From the NCBI RefSeq assembly GCF_025398155.2, contig NZ_CP104562.2, positions 3,782,001 through 3,846,000 on the forward strand: a stretch of 64,000 nt of DNA, in the 5' to 3' direction. Under the pieces are notes generated by a model that saw only the letters and a list, made by a program, of their open reading frames with translations, did not search any database and was not told the origin of the DNA. Below are positions 18,730-27,830 of this stretch, piece by piece. The position numbers and the translations under genes were made by a program. Position 1 is the first letter of the stretch. The number at the start of each line of letters is the position of its first letter. This stretch comes from Roseateles amylovorans (GTDB taxonomy: Bacteria > Pseudomonadota > Gammaproteobacteria > Burkholderiales > Burkholderiaceae_C).

Positions 18730-20376
18730 CTACTTCACGCTCACAAAGATCGGGTTCGAATAGAACCACAGGCTGCCATAGTTGCGGTCATTGATCTGGT
18801 CATGCCGCGTCGCGTTGTCGGTGGTGCTCACCCGCGGGTCGGCCAGCGGCTCGCCGCCAGCGCTCAGGCCGGCCACATCCTCGGCCAGGTTGGTGCCACG
18901 CAGCCGGAAGTACTGGCTCTTGCTCGCCGTCAGCGTGGTGGTGATGCTGTAGTAGCCGTCCGATCCCAAGGTCCAGTCCGCACTGGTGAAGCGCTTCAGG
19001 ACGCGGGTCGACGGATTCGTCGCCACGTCATAGGCCGGCGTGCCGGGTACGGCCTTGGCGCCCACATCGCCCACGATCAGATCGACGTGATGCACCTTCG
19101 GCACCATGTTGCCGGTATTGCCGCTGTTCACCGGACGCTGGTAGTTGTTGACCGGCGGGCTCTTGAAACGGATCTTGACCGTGACGGTCTGGCCCGCGTT
19201 CGCCACCAGCTCCTGCCCCATGGCGGCCGTGCCGGCGCTGCCGCTCGCGGTGAAGTCCAGCGCATTGATCAGGTCGCCGAAGACGCCGAAGCTGCGACCC
19301 GCGCGCAGGCTGTTCAGCAGGCCGGCCATGCCCACACTGTCCTTGGACTGCCAGACGTAGTTCTTCGCATACTCGCCGGGGTAGTAGCCGCTGCTGTTGC
19401 CGGCGGCATCGATCTCGAAGTGCGAGTCCGAGTTGGCGACGTTCCAGATGCGGCGTCCCTCGCCCAGCAACGCGTCCCACACGCCGCCGAGCTGCGCCAC
19501 CACGTAGTCGGTGCCGCCGTAGGTGCGATTGGGTTTGTTGGCATCAATGTAGGCGGAGGTATAGCCGCCGCGGTCTGGCTCCATTTGATTGCCGACCATG
19601 CCTTCAATCGCGAACACGATCTTCGGGGCCAGGTCATTCATCTGCCGGAAGTCGGCAATGGTGTATTTGCCGGGATTGCGCGACGGATGATTGATCAACG
19701 CATAGCTGCTGTCCGGATAGTTCTCCTTGAGCCAGGCGATGCCCTTGAGCGCATCCGCCGCCGTGGTGTTGGTGCGCTGGCTGTATTTGGCCTTCCAGCG
19801 GGCCACGTCCTCTGCCTTGAACAGAGACTCGTCACCGGTGGTGAAGACGTACTGGAATTCCTGGGCGGCGCGGGCCGAGCTGGTCAGCGTGGCGCTGCCG
19901 TCGAAGATGCCGATGCCCATGTGGTCATGGGTGGGCGTGTCCCACTCGAAGCCGGAGAAGATCAGCTTCTTGTCATAGGTGCCGGCACTTTGCAGCGCCT
20001 TGACGCGGGGCAGCTCGTAGGCATCCATGCCGTAGCCAAAGGCCACCGGCGCAGCCAGCAGAGTGCCGTTGTTGTCGTACTTGGACGAACGCAGGTGATT
20101 GGTCACCGCCATCCAGTCCAGGCCGTGGGTCGCGAAGGCCTTGCCCAGCACGAAGTCCAAGGTCTGCGTGGTGCGCGAGTCATCCGATTGCACGGTGTGG
20201 ACATGCAGATCGCCGGTCGTCCAGGCGCCGGCTTCAGGCTCGGTGCCGCTGCTGCCGCCGCCGCCGCCGCAGGCGGCCAGTGTCGCCAGGCCGAGCAGCC
20301 CCAGCAGGCCGGTCAGGGGCAACGGAGAAAGGAAACGGCCACGCCGGGCCTTGGAGTCAATGCGGACGTTCGTCAC
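18730..20376 (-). CDS. PHP-domain metallophosphoesterase-like lipoprotein
   Basis: A 548-residue exported protein. The N terminus has a charged start, a hydrophobic core and LATLAAC followed by a Gly run, a lipobox for attachment to a membrane. The body begins TTGDLHVHTVQSDDS, the first PHP metal motif, followed by AVTNH, FEWDTPTHDHMGI, LINHPSRNPGKY and NVANSDSHFEID, which supply the remaining His/Asp ligands. It probably hydrolyses a phosphate ester outside the cytoplasm; extended family members are often called putative metal-dependent phosphoesterases. GTG start at 20376. A hairpin follows the stop. Confidence 0.8.
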   Translation of the reverse strand: MTNVRIDSKARRGRFLSPLPLTGLLGLLGLATLAACGGGGGSSGTEPEAGAWTTGDLHVHTVQSDDSRTTQTLDFVLGKAFATHGLDWMAVTNHLRSSKYDNNGTLLAAPVAFGYGMDAYELPRVKALQSAGTYDKKLIFSGFEWDTPTHDHMGIGIFDGSATLTSSARAAQEFQYVFTTGDESLFKAEDVARWKAKYSQRTNTTAADALKGIAWLKENYPDSSYALINHPSRNPGKYTIADFRQMNDLAPKIVFAIEGMVGNQMEPDRGGYTSAYIDANKPNRTYGGTDYVVAQLGGVWDALLGEGRRIWNVANSDSHFEIDAAGNSSGYYPGEYAKNYVWQSKDSVGMAGLLNSLRAGRSFGVFGDLINALDFTASGSAGTAAMGQELVANAGQTVTVKIRFKSPPVNNYQRPVNSGNTGNMVPKVHHVDLIVGDVGAKAVPGTPAYDVATNPSTRVLKRFTSADWTLGSDGYYSITTTLTASKSQYFRLRGTNLAEDVAGLSAGGEPLADPRVSTTDNATRHDQINDRNYGSLWFYSNPIFVSVK

Positions 20377-20556
20377 GGGTCAGGCGCAGCGGATGCGCTG
20401 CGGGTCAGGGAGGAGCCCGCGAGTCTGTCGATGCGCAGTGACGAAACCATGACCTTCGCCGCCACGTTGCCCGCCGATCGCCCCGTTGTGCGTGGCGCGG
20501 TGCGCTCTGTTCGCCGCGCCAGCGGCTTCGCGACGCCCTCATCCTCACTCGACCGT

Positions 20557-21456
20557 TCAAGCCGGCCAGGCCGGTTGCCGAAAGGCCTCGGCGAGAAAAT
20601 CGATCGCGGCGCGCACCTTCGGCGAGAGGTGCTTGCGACTGGGATACACGACATACACGCCCAGTTCGATGGAGCGGTACTCCGGCAGCACCTCCACCAG
20701 CGCGCCGGAGAGCAGGTCTTCGCCGACGAGGAAGGTCGGCTGCAGCACCAGACCACGCCCTTGGCGCGCAGCGGCGCAGCAGGTGACGCCGCTGTTGGTG
20801 CGCATCCGGGGCGAGACCTTCACCGTCACCGGTCCGTTGGGGCCATCGAACTGCCATTGGTCGCCAGTGGCCAGCAGGTTGTAGGCGAGCACCTCATGGG
20901 CGGACAGCTCGGCCGGATGGGTCGGCGTGCCCCGGCGCGCCAGATACTCCGGCGACGCGCACAGCACCAGGCGGGTGCTGGCCAGCTTGCGCGAGACCAG
21001 CGAAGAACTGGGCAACTGGGCAATCCGCACGGCCAGGTCGTAGCCCTCCTCCACCAGATCTACCACCCGTTCGGACAGGGAGATCTCCAGCGCCACCTTG
21101 GGATGCAGTTGCATGAAGGCCGGCCACAACGCCGCCAGGTAGGCCATGCCAAAGCTCACCGGCACATTCGCTCGCAACAGGCCGATCGCCTCGCCCGCAT
21201 GGGCAGTGATTTCCGCCTCGGCCGCCTCCAGGCCCTCCAGCAACTCCTTGCACCGCTCCAGAAACACCTCACCCTCTTCGGTCAGCGACAGCCGGCGCGT
21301 CGTGCGGTGCAGCAGCCGCACGCCCAGTCGCTCTTCCAACTCCCCCACCAGCCGCGACACCGCTGTCTTGGAGGTCTCCAGCGCCTGCGCCGCCTTCACA
21401 AAGCTGCCACTGTCCACGACCGCCGCGAACGCGCGCATTTCCTGGAACTTGTCCAT
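20557..21456 (-). CDS. LysR-family transcriptional regulator
   Basis: A 299-residue regulator with an N-terminal winged helix (MDKFQEMRAFAAVVDSGSF, then ALETSKTAVSRLVGELEERLGVRLLHRTTR) and the usual effector-binding domain starting near GEAIGLLRANVPVSFG. It is divergent from the 21573-25891 operon with 116 bases between starts, the classic arrangement for a LysR regulator acting on its neighbour. The effector is not predictable. Confidence 0.92.
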   Translation of the reverse strand: MDKFQEMRAFAAVVDSGSFVKAAQALETSKTAVSRLVGELEERLGVRLLHRTTRRLSLTEEGEVFLERCKELLEGLEAAEAEITAHAGEAIGLLRANVPVSFGMAYLAALWPAFMQLHPKVALEISLSERVVDLVEEGYDLAVRIAQLPSSSLVSRKLASTRLVLCASPEYLARRGTPTHPAELSAHEVLAYNLLATGDQWQFDGPNGPVTVKVSPRMRTNSGVTCCAAARQGRGLVLQPTFLVGEDLLSGALVEVLPEYRSIELGVYVVYPSRKHLSPKVRAAIDFLAEAFRQPAWPA

Positions 21457-21572
21457 TCGATTCTCCCGAATATCGAGACAGTCTATCCACGAACCAGCGG
21501 TTTATCTCGAAATCCGCAACTTCTAGAGTTCATCCATCGCAGCAACGGGCTGCGAACTTCCAAGGTCAAATC
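21457..21572. promoter_or_regulatory. LysR-operon divergent control region
   Basis: 116 bases between the two starts. It contains an inverted pair TCGAGA (21472-21477) and TCTCGA (about 21505-21510), spaced about 27 bases, a plausible LysR site for regulation of both genes. No strong promoter hexamers identified. Confidence 0.4.
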
Positions 21573-22205
21573 ATGCAAATCACTGTGATCGGCGCCGGCA
21601 ACATGGGCGGAGCCTTCGTCAAGCAACTCGTCCGGGCAGGCCATCAAGTCAAGGTGACCGCGCGCAGTGCGGTCAAGGCGGAGCAAGTCGCCGCGGCCCA
21701 TCCGGGCGCCACTGCGGTCGCGCTCCAAGGCGCTGCCGACGGCGCGGATGCCGTCGTGCTGGCCACCGGCTACGCCGATGCGGTCGAGGCACTGCGAGGC
21801 GTGGGGGCGCTGCAAGGCAAGCCCGTCATCGACATCACCAACCCGCTCACCGCCGACTTCATGGGTCTGACCCTGGGTCACACCACCTCAGCCGCGGAAG
21901 AAATTGCCAAGGCCGTGCCTGGCGCCGAGATCGTCAAGGGCTTCAACACCGTCTTCGCCCAGGTGTTGGCCGAGGGCGCCGATTTCGGCAACGGCCGCAA
22001 GGTCGATGTTTTCCTGGCCAGCGACAGTGCCGCTGCAAAGCAGACCGCTCGCAGCCTCGCCGAAAGCATGGGCTTCCATGTCGTCGATGCCGGCGGCCTG
22101 AAGAACGCCCGCTACCTGGAGCCGGTGGCCGGCTTCAACATCTACCTGGGCTACGGCGCCGGCTTGGGCACCGCCATCGCACCGGTGTGGATCCACAAGG
22201 CCTGA
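21573..22205 (+). CDS. NADPH-dependent F420-reductase-family oxidoreductase
   Basis: A 210-residue Rossmann protein with the dinucleotide motif VIGAGNMGGAF at residues 4-14 and the family pattern VIDITNPL and IVKGFNTV. This group, named for archaeal F420:NADP oxidoreductase, includes many bacterial NAD(P)-dependent dehydrogenases that do not use F420. First gene of the operon divergent from LysR; its partners (dioxygenase, esterase, hydroxyacid oxidase, SDR) suggest a small-molecule redox pathway. Confidence 0.82.
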   Translation: MQITVIGAGNMGGAFVKQLVRAGHQVKVTARSAVKAEQVAAAHPGATAVALQGAADGADAVVLATGYADAVEALRGVGALQGKPVIDITNPLTADFMGLTLGHTTSAAEEIAKAVPGAEIVKGFNTVFAQVLAEGADFGNGRKVDVFLASDSAAAKQTARSLAESMGFHVVDAGGLKNARYLEPVAGFNIYLGYGAGLGTAIAPVWIHKA

Positions 22206-22342
22206 CCCTCGTCGTCAGACCCGCCCCGCACCCGCCGCCGGCCTGGCCGGCGGCCCACAGCCACCTCCCACGCGCTCACGACACGGTCCGGACGTCATCG
22301 CCCCCGGCCCGCCGTGATCGCGCCTGATCGCCACACGACGCC

Positions 22343-23134
22343 ATGTCCCGCATGCCCACCGCCTTCCTGTCGCACGGCGCCCCGTCCTTTGCGCTGGAGC
22401 CTGGTGTCGCTGGGGCACACCTCGGCGCACTGGGGAAGACCTTGCCTCGCCCGGAGGCGGTGCTGATCGTCTCGCCGCATTGGATGACGCCGCAGCCGGG
22501 CGTCGGCCTGGCGAGCCGGCCGGAAACCATTCACGACTTCGGCGGCTTCAGCCCGGCGCTGCGACGCGTCCACTATCCCGCCCCTGGCCATCCCGCCCTC
22601 GCAGCCCGGACGATCGACGTGCTTCGCCAGGCGGGCTGGGCCCCGCGCGGCTACGACGATCGCGGTCTTGATCACGGCGCCTGGGTGCCGATGCTTCACC
22701 TGTTTCCGCAGGCCGACGTGCCGGTGTTCCAGGTGTCGCTGCCCACGAAGCTCGACGCCGAACGCGCCTGGGCCTTCGGCACCGCGCTCGCGCCGCTGGC
22801 CGACGAGGGCGTGATGGTCATCGGCTCAGGCAGCCTCACCCACAACCTGTTCGAGTTCATGCATCGCGCCGTGGAAGACGAGCCCTACGTCCGACAGTTC
22901 ACCGACTGGGTCCGGGACGCCGTCCTGCGTGGAGACCATGCCCGCCTGCGCCGCACCCTGACGGAGGCACCGCATGCGCGGCGCGCCCATCCCACCGACG
23001 AACACTTTCTGCCGTTGCTGATTGCCGCCGCCGCCTCGCAGGCGTCCCACGATGTGCGCGTGATCGACGGCGGCATCACGCACGGCGTGCTGTCGATGGA
23101 CGGTTTCGTGTTCCACGCCCCACCGGCCGCATGA
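22343..23134 (+). CDS. DODA-type extradiol ring-cleavage dioxygenase (LigB superfamily)
   Basis: A 263-residue class III extradiol dioxygenase: metal ligands in LSHGAPSF (residues 9-16) and SPHWMT, the catalytic His in GLDHGAWVP and GSGSLTHN. Closest in pattern to YgiD/4,5-DOPA dioxygenases, which open catechol rings with non-haem Fe or Zn. ATG at 22343; a second in-frame ATG three codons later is possible. 137 bases after the previous gene, same strand. Confidence 0.88.
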   Translation: MSRMPTAFLSHGAPSFALEPGVAGAHLGALGKTLPRPEAVLIVSPHWMTPQPGVGLASRPETIHDFGGFSPALRRVHYPAPGHPALAARTIDVLRQAGWAPRGYDDRGLDHGAWVPMLHLFPQADVPVFQVSLPTKLDAERAWAFGTALAPLADEGVMVIGSGSLTHNLFEFMHRAVEDEPYVRQFTDWVRDAVLRGDHARLRRTLTEAPHARRAHPTDEHFLPLLIAAAASQASHDVRVIDGGITHGVLSMDGFVFHAPPAA

Positions 23135-23168
23135 ATCACACAAGCCGCACGAGCCGCGGAGTTTCGCC

Positions 23169-23807
23169 ATGAACAACGACCTTCTGATCCAACAACCTTC
23201 GACCCCCACGCAGGGCCATCCCGGCACGCAGCTGCTGTTGATGTTCCACGGCGTTGGTGCCGATCCGCAGGGCCTGGTCGGGCTGGGAGAGCAGCTGGCC
23301 ACCGCCCTTCCCCAGGCCTGGATCGTCAGCATCCGTTCGCCGCAGGTCAGCGACCTGGGACGCGGCTGGCAATGGTTCTCGGTGCTCGGCATCACCGAGG
23401 AGAACCGCCCCGCCCGCATCGCCGCGGCCATGCCACTGTTCAAGCAGACCCTCGCCCGCTGGCAGGCCCGTGCCGGTGTGCCGCCCGAACGCACCGCGCT
23501 GCTGGGCTTCTCGCAAGGCGCCAACATGGCACTGGCCTGCACGCAGGAACCCGAGATGCTGGCCAGCAAGGTCATCGCCATCGCCGGCCGCTATGCCACC
23601 CTGCCGACCCGCGGCCACCCCCAGCAGCAGGTGCATCTGCTGCATGGCGACCGCGATCCCATCATGCCGGTGGCGCATTCGATCGACGCTTCCGCGCAGC
23701 GCAAGCAGTTGGGACTGCCCGTCACCCTGGACGTCTTCTCCGACCTCGCCCATGCGATCGACGAGCGCGTGGTGAACACGCTGCGCAACTACCTTGCCGC
23801 GCCCTGA
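23169..23807 (+). CDS. Phospholipase/carboxylesterase (YpfH-like)
   Basis: A 212-residue alpha/beta hydrolase. LLLMFHGVGADPQGL is the oxyanion loop, GFSQGANMAL the nucleophile elbow (Ser about residue 118), HGDRDPIMP gives the Asp and DLAHAIDE the His. Typical of YpfH/EstB esterases. It starts 34 bases after the dioxygenase stop in the same operon. Confidence 0.88.
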   Translation: MNNDLLIQQPSTPTQGHPGTQLLLMFHGVGADPQGLVGLGEQLATALPQAWIVSIRSPQVSDLGRGWQWFSVLGITEENRPARIAAAMPLFKQTLARWQARAGVPPERTALLGFSQGANMALACTQEPEMLASKVIAIAGRYATLPTRGHPQQQVHLLHGDRDPIMPVAHSIDASAQRKQLGLPVTLDVFSDLAHAIDERVVNTLRNYLAAP

Positions 23808-23891
23808 GGCCGCCACACCGAAGCCGCCACACGCTGCCGTGCGCAGGCATCCCTTTCTCCATCCCACCATCAATCAACAAGGAGTACCCCC

Positions 23892-25091
23892 ATGAGCCAA
23901 GATCAGCACGACGACGTCACCTTCGCGTCCCGCCGAGGCCTTCTCAAATATGCTGGCGCGGGCGTCGCCGCCGTGGCGCTGGCCTCCAAGGCCGGTGCGC
24001 AGGTGGCCGAGGAAGCGAACACCCCGGTGCTGACGTTGAGCCGCAAGGGCATCGACAAAGCCCTGAAGGTGGTCAACATCGACCTGCTGGAGGAAGCCGC
24101 CTGCAAGAACTATTCGGAAGGCGTGCAGGCCTTCGTGCGCAATGGTTCCGGCCGGCAGTGGACGCTGCACGAAAACCAGCGGGCCTGGGGCGACTATGTC
24201 TTCACGCCCCATCGGATGAACGGCATCGTGCGCGACAAGATCGATCTGTCGGTCGATCTGCTTGGAATGAGGCTGCCGCATCCATTCATCATCACGCCCT
24301 TCGGCAGCCACGGGTTGCACCATCCACTGGCGGAGATCGCCACCGTTCGCGGCGCCAGCAAGAGTGGGGGGCTGGCCTGCGTGTCGAGCGCCTCCACCGC
24401 CTCGATGGAAGACATCATGAAGGCCTCGGACACCCCCAAGTTGTTCCAGATCTACCTGGACATCGACGAAGGACGCAGCCGGGAGATGCTGCAGCGCGCG
24501 CGGTCGGCGGGCTTCAAGGCCATCATCCTCACGGTGGACGCCATCGGCCAGGGCTCGTCGGATGAATACGTGCGGCTCGGTCATCCGCGCCCGTGGCTGC
24601 CTTACGGCAACTACGCCGCCGGCGAATCGCCCACCTTCAAGACCGACCTGTCGTGGAAGGATGTGGAGATGATCCGCAAGGTGACCGGCCTGCCCGTCAT
24701 CGTCAAGGGCATCACCCGTGCAGAAGACGCCGTGGCCGCCGTCAAGGCGGGCGCGGCGGCGGTGCAGGTCTCCAACCACGGCGGTCGAGCGCTGGACGGC
24801 ACCCCCGCGTCCATCTCCGCCCTGCCCGCGATCGCCGATGCCATCCAGGGCCACGTGCCGATCATCCTCGACAGCGGCATCCGGCGCGGCACCGACGTGG
24901 TCAAGGCCCTGGCCATGGGCGCCACCGCAGTGGCCATCGGCCGGCCCATCATGTACGGTCTGAACCTTGGCGGCGCGAGCGGCGTGGACAGCGTGCTGGC
25001 CTACTTCCGGCGTGAGACCGTTGACACCACCCTGCATTGCGGCGTGAACGCCGTCTCCAAACTGGGCCGTGCGCACGTGCGTCACGTCTGA
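23892..25091 (+). CDS. FMN-dependent alpha-hydroxy-acid oxidase/dehydrogenase, Tat-exported
   Basis: A 399-residue protein. The N terminus ASRRGLLKYAGAGVAAVALA is a twin-arginine signal, unusual for this family and implying folding with FMN before export. The barrel shows the FMN and substrate motifs PVIVKGI, QVSNHGGRALDGTP (catalytic His and Arg of lactate oxidase type) and DSGIRRGTDVVKALAMGA. It would oxidise an L-2-hydroxy acid to a 2-oxo acid. Good ribosome site AAGGAG just upstream. Fourth gene of the LysR-linked operon. Confidence 0.88.
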   Translation: MSQDQHDDVTFASRRGLLKYAGAGVAAVALASKAGAQVAEEANTPVLTLSRKGIDKALKVVNIDLLEEAACKNYSEGVQAFVRNGSGRQWTLHENQRAWGDYVFTPHRMNGIVRDKIDLSVDLLGMRLPHPFIITPFGSHGLHHPLAEIATVRGASKSGGLACVSSASTASMEDIMKASDTPKLFQIYLDIDEGRSREMLQRARSAGFKAIILTVDAIGQGSSDEYVRLGHPRPWLPYGNYAAGESPTFKTDLSWKDVEMIRKVTGLPVIVKGITRAEDAVAAVKAGAAAVQVSNHGGRALDGTPASISALPAIADAIQGHVPIILDSGIRRGTDVVKALAMGATAVAIGRPIMYGLNLGGASGVDSVLAYFRRETVDTTLHCGVNAVSKLGRAHVRHV

Positions 25092-25156
25092 ATCCGAACA
25101 CCCACACTCGTCAATCCATCCCTTCCACGCTCCCTCCACCACGACGAACCATCCTC

Positions 25157-25891
25157 ATGACCCCCTACCAAAAAATCGCCCTCGTCACCGGTGCCACCCG
25201 CGGCATCGGCCTTGAAACCAGCCGCCAGCTCGCGCAAGCCGGTGTGCGCGTGCTGTTGGCCGGCCGCAATCTGGCGTCGGCCACGCAAGCCGCTGCGGCC
25301 CTTCAAGCGGACGGCCTGGCCGTCGAACCCCTGGCGCTGGACGTGACGGACAGCGCCGCCATTGCCGCTGCCGCCGCCCAGGTGAAGGCCACCTACGGCC
25401 GACTGGACATCCTGGTCAACAACGCCGGCGTGCTGCTGGACGCGATGGACCGCAAGCCCTCCGAGCAGACACTCCAGGTCTGGCGTGACACCTTCGACAC
25501 CAACGTCTTCGCCGTTGTCGAAGTCACCCAGGCCTTCCTGCCGCTGCTCAAGGCCGCGCAGTCCGGTCGCATCGTCAACGTCTCCAGCCAGTTGGGCTCC
25601 TTTGCTCTTCACGTCGATCCCGCCTCACCCATCTACGGCTTCAAGATCCCCGCCTACGACGCCTCCAAGAGCGTGGTGAACGCCTGGACCGTCCACCTGG
25701 CCTACGAGCTGCAGGGCTCCTCGGTGAAGGTCAATGCCATCCACCCGGGCTATGTGATGACCGACATGAATGGCGGCCACGGCGAGCTGGATGTGCCCGC
25801 CGGTGCCAAGAGCAGCGTGCAGATGGCGCTGCTGGACGAGTCCGGCCCCTCCGGCACCTTCACCCACATGGGCAAGACCCTGCCCTGGTAA
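25157..25891 (+). CDS. Short-chain dehydrogenase/reductase
   Basis: A 244-residue classical SDR: cofactor motif VTGATRGIG (residues 10-18), NNAG with VLL following, and active-site residues Ser in VNVSSQL and YDASKS (Tyr-x-x-x-Lys form). NAD(P)-dependent carbonyl/alcohol conversion; substrate unknown. ATG 25157 chosen because the longer frame is not protein-like. Last gene of the LysR-linked operon. Confidence 0.88.
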   Translation: MTPYQKIALVTGATRGIGLETSRQLAQAGVRVLLAGRNLASATQAAAALQADGLAVEPLALDVTDSAAIAAAAAQVKATYGRLDILVNNAGVLLDAMDRKPSEQTLQVWRDTFDTNVFAVVEVTQAFLPLLKAAQSGRIVNVSSQLGSFALHVDPASPIYGFKIPAYDASKSVVNAWTVHLAYELQGSSVKVNAIHPGYVMTDMNGGHGELDVPAGAKSSVQMALLDESGPSGTFTHMGKTLPW

Positions 25892-25988
25892 GCCGATCAG
25901 GCCATGGCCCGACACCTCGCGGGCCGGGTCGCCTGCATGACGCGGCGCGGACCGTCCGCGACGCGTCGCTCCCGCTTCCCCATGCCCC

Positions 25989-26342
25989 ATGACCTACGTC
26001 GTCACTGAAGCCTGTATCCGGTGCAAGTACACCGATTGCGTCGAGGTCTGCCCGATGCAGTGTTTCCTCGATGCCGGAAACATGCTGGTCATCGATCCCT
26101 CGGACTGCATCGAATGCGCCATGTGCGTGCCCGAATGCCCGGTGGACGCCATCGTGCATCTCGACGAGATCTCGGCCCGGCAGCGCCCGTTCGTGGCGGT
26201 GAATGCCGCGCTGGCGCGAGCGCCCGCCTCACGTCCCATCCATTCCCGTCAGCCACCGCCCGGCGACCATGCCCACTGGGCAACGATCAAGCAGAAGCGC
26301 CATCTGCTGCGGCTTGAACCGCCCTTGGACGCCGAGGTCTGA
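25989..26342 (+). CDS. fdxA: 7Fe ferredoxin FdxA
   Basis: A 117-residue ferredoxin with the FdxA cluster pattern CIRCKYTDCVEVCP followed by DCIECAMCVPECPVDAI, which ligates one 3Fe-4S and one 4Fe-4S cluster. The segment up to about residue 75 is very conserved; the tail is slightly longer than the usual length of about 107 residues and ends in a basic IKQKRHLLRLE segment. Soluble electron carrier of central metabolism. Confidence 0.92.
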   Translation: MTYVVTEACIRCKYTDCVEVCPMQCFLDAGNMLVIDPSDCIECAMCVPECPVDAIVHLDEISARQRPFVAVNAALARAPASRPIHSRQPPPGDHAHWATIKQKRHLLRLEPPLDAEV

Positions 26343-26617
26343 CGACGCGAACGCGCGCAGAAGTTGCAGCCGCTGGAGAACAAAACACCAATCTGATAAA
26401 TATGACAGCGCATCAAAGGTCACGCCTGATGCTGTCCGTTCCGTCGATCAGTCCCTTGGATGCGTTGGATCACCCTGCGAAAACAGTGTGAGCGCGCGGT
26501 GCCACAATGTGTCCCCGCTTCAATCCGTGCAGTTTTGATCACTTCATTTCTGATTGATCAATGCGACATTGATTGATAAATATGAAACACCTACATTCGC
26601 CTCATCCGGAGGTGGCA
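26343..26617 (+). promoter_or_regulatory. AT-richer control region of the signalling operon
   Basis: 275 bases, noticeably less GC-rich than surroundings. The 12-mer tgataaatatga occurs twice, at 26395-26406 and 26574-26585. A candidate promoter is TTGATC (26554-26559), 17-base spacer, TAAATA (26577-26582), overlapping the second copy and the palindrome TTGATCAA. A ribosome site (CCGGAGG) lies just before ATG 26618. Confidence 0.45.
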
Positions 26618-26992
26618 ATGAAGAAGGTGCTCATCGTGGACGACCATGCCGACATTCGGCGGCTCGTCCGGTTGACGTTGGAGTTCGAGGAAGTCGAGGT
26701 GCGGGAAGCCGGCACAGGCCCAGAGGCCTTACAGATCCTGGACCACTGGCTGCCCGACGCCATGCTGATGGACATGATGATGCCGGGCATGGACGGCCTG
26801 ACGCTGTGCCGCACCGTGCGCGCCAATCCGCTGACCGCCAACATCCCGGTGCTCTTCCTCACCGCACGCGGCCAGGCCAAGGACCGCGAAGCCGGTCTGC
26901 AGGCCGGCGCCAATGCCTACCTCGTCAAACCCTTCAGCCCGCTGCAACTGATCCAGGAACTGGACCGCGCCGGCGTGGGAGCCTCGGCATGA
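26618..26992 (+). CDS. Single-domain response regulator
   Basis: A 124-residue receiver: VLIVDDHADIRR, acceptor Asp52 in LMDMMMPGMDG, Thr in FLTARGQ, Lys in LVKPFSP. No output domain. Strong ribosome site, and its stop overlaps the start of the HD-GYP gene (ATGA), so it probably controls or is controlled with that phosphodiesterase, a split version of the common REC-HD-GYP fusion. Confidence 0.92.
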   Translation: MKKVLIVDDHADIRRLVRLTLEFEEVEVREAGTGPEALQILDHWLPDAMLMDMMMPGMDGLTLCRTVRANPLTANIPVLFLTARGQAKDREAGLQAGANAYLVKPFSPLQLIQELDRAGVGASA

Positions 26993-27744
26993 CCGAGGTC
27001 GGGTCGCCGCCGGCGACCAATTCTTACGACGTGGATGCGATCGCGCAGATGGAGCGCATCGTGCTGGACCTGCGGGTGATGTACCGAGAGCGCAACGAGG
27101 CGCTGCGCGAGGTGACCCGCGCCCACCACGACGCCCTGCTGCGCCTCTCCCGCGCCGCCGAATACCGCGATGACGACACCGGCGTGCACATCGTGCGCAT
27201 CGGCTGCCTCTCCGAAGCGCTGGCGCTTCGGCTGGGTGAAGGCCCGACCTTTGCCCGCATGCTGCGCAGCGCCGCACCGATGCATGACGTCGGCAAGATC
27301 GGCATTCCGGACCATGTGCTGAAAAAGCCCGGGCCGCTCACGCCCGAAGAACGCGTGGTGATGAACCGCCACCCCGAAATCGGCGCGGAAATCCTGGGCC
27401 GCTCCCGCATTCCGCTCTTCCAACTGGCGGCCGAGGTCGCCTTGTGCCATCACGAGCGATGGGACGGATCCGGCTATCCGCGCGGACTGTCCGGCGAGGC
27501 GATTCCGATGTCGGCCCGCGTCGTCGCCGTGGTCGACTTCATCGATGCCCTGACCATGAACCGCTGCTACCGGCCGGCCTTTGCGGCGCAGGAAGCCCTG
27601 TCCATGTTGACCGCCCAGCGCGGCCTGGCCTTCGATCCCCGCATCGTCGACACGTTCGTGGCCCATGCGGACGAACTCTTCGCGCTGCGGGACCGGATCG
27701 ACGCCGAACCGCCCGACTACGACGAACTGGTGGCCTCCGGCTGA
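26989..27744 (+). CDS. HD-GYP domain phosphodiesterase
   Basis: A 251-residue protein with an N-terminal helix (about residues 15-60, coiled-coil-like) and a full HD-GYP domain: MHDVGKIGIPD, NRHPEIGAEIL, CHHERWDGSGYPRGLSGE and VVAVVDFIDALT. All key residues for cyclic-di-GMP hydrolysis are present. It overlaps the preceding receiver gene, which likely acts as its detached regulatory domain. Confidence 0.92.
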   Translation: MTEVGSPPATNSYDVDAIAQMERIVLDLRVMYRERNEALREVTRAHHDALLRLSRAAEYRDDDTGVHIVRIGCLSEALALRLGEGPTFARMLRSAAPMHDVGKIGIPDHVLKKPGPLTPEERVVMNRHPEIGAEILGRSRIPLFQLAAEVALCHHERWDGSGYPRGLSGEAIPMSARVVAVVDFIDALTMNRCYRPAFAAQEALSMLTAQRGLAFDPRIVDTFVAHADELFALRDRIDAEPPDYDELVASG

Positions 27745-27830
27745 ATGCGGCCATCGACTGACACCGACTCCCGTTGCCGCCCCAGGCCGCCCCCACTGCC
27801 CCAACGACGACGTCACGAGCGAGAACCGCC

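Noticed and set aside
18802..21588. 928-codon open frame across the PHP and LysR genes
   Set aside because: Antisense shadow of two well-supported genes on the other strand.
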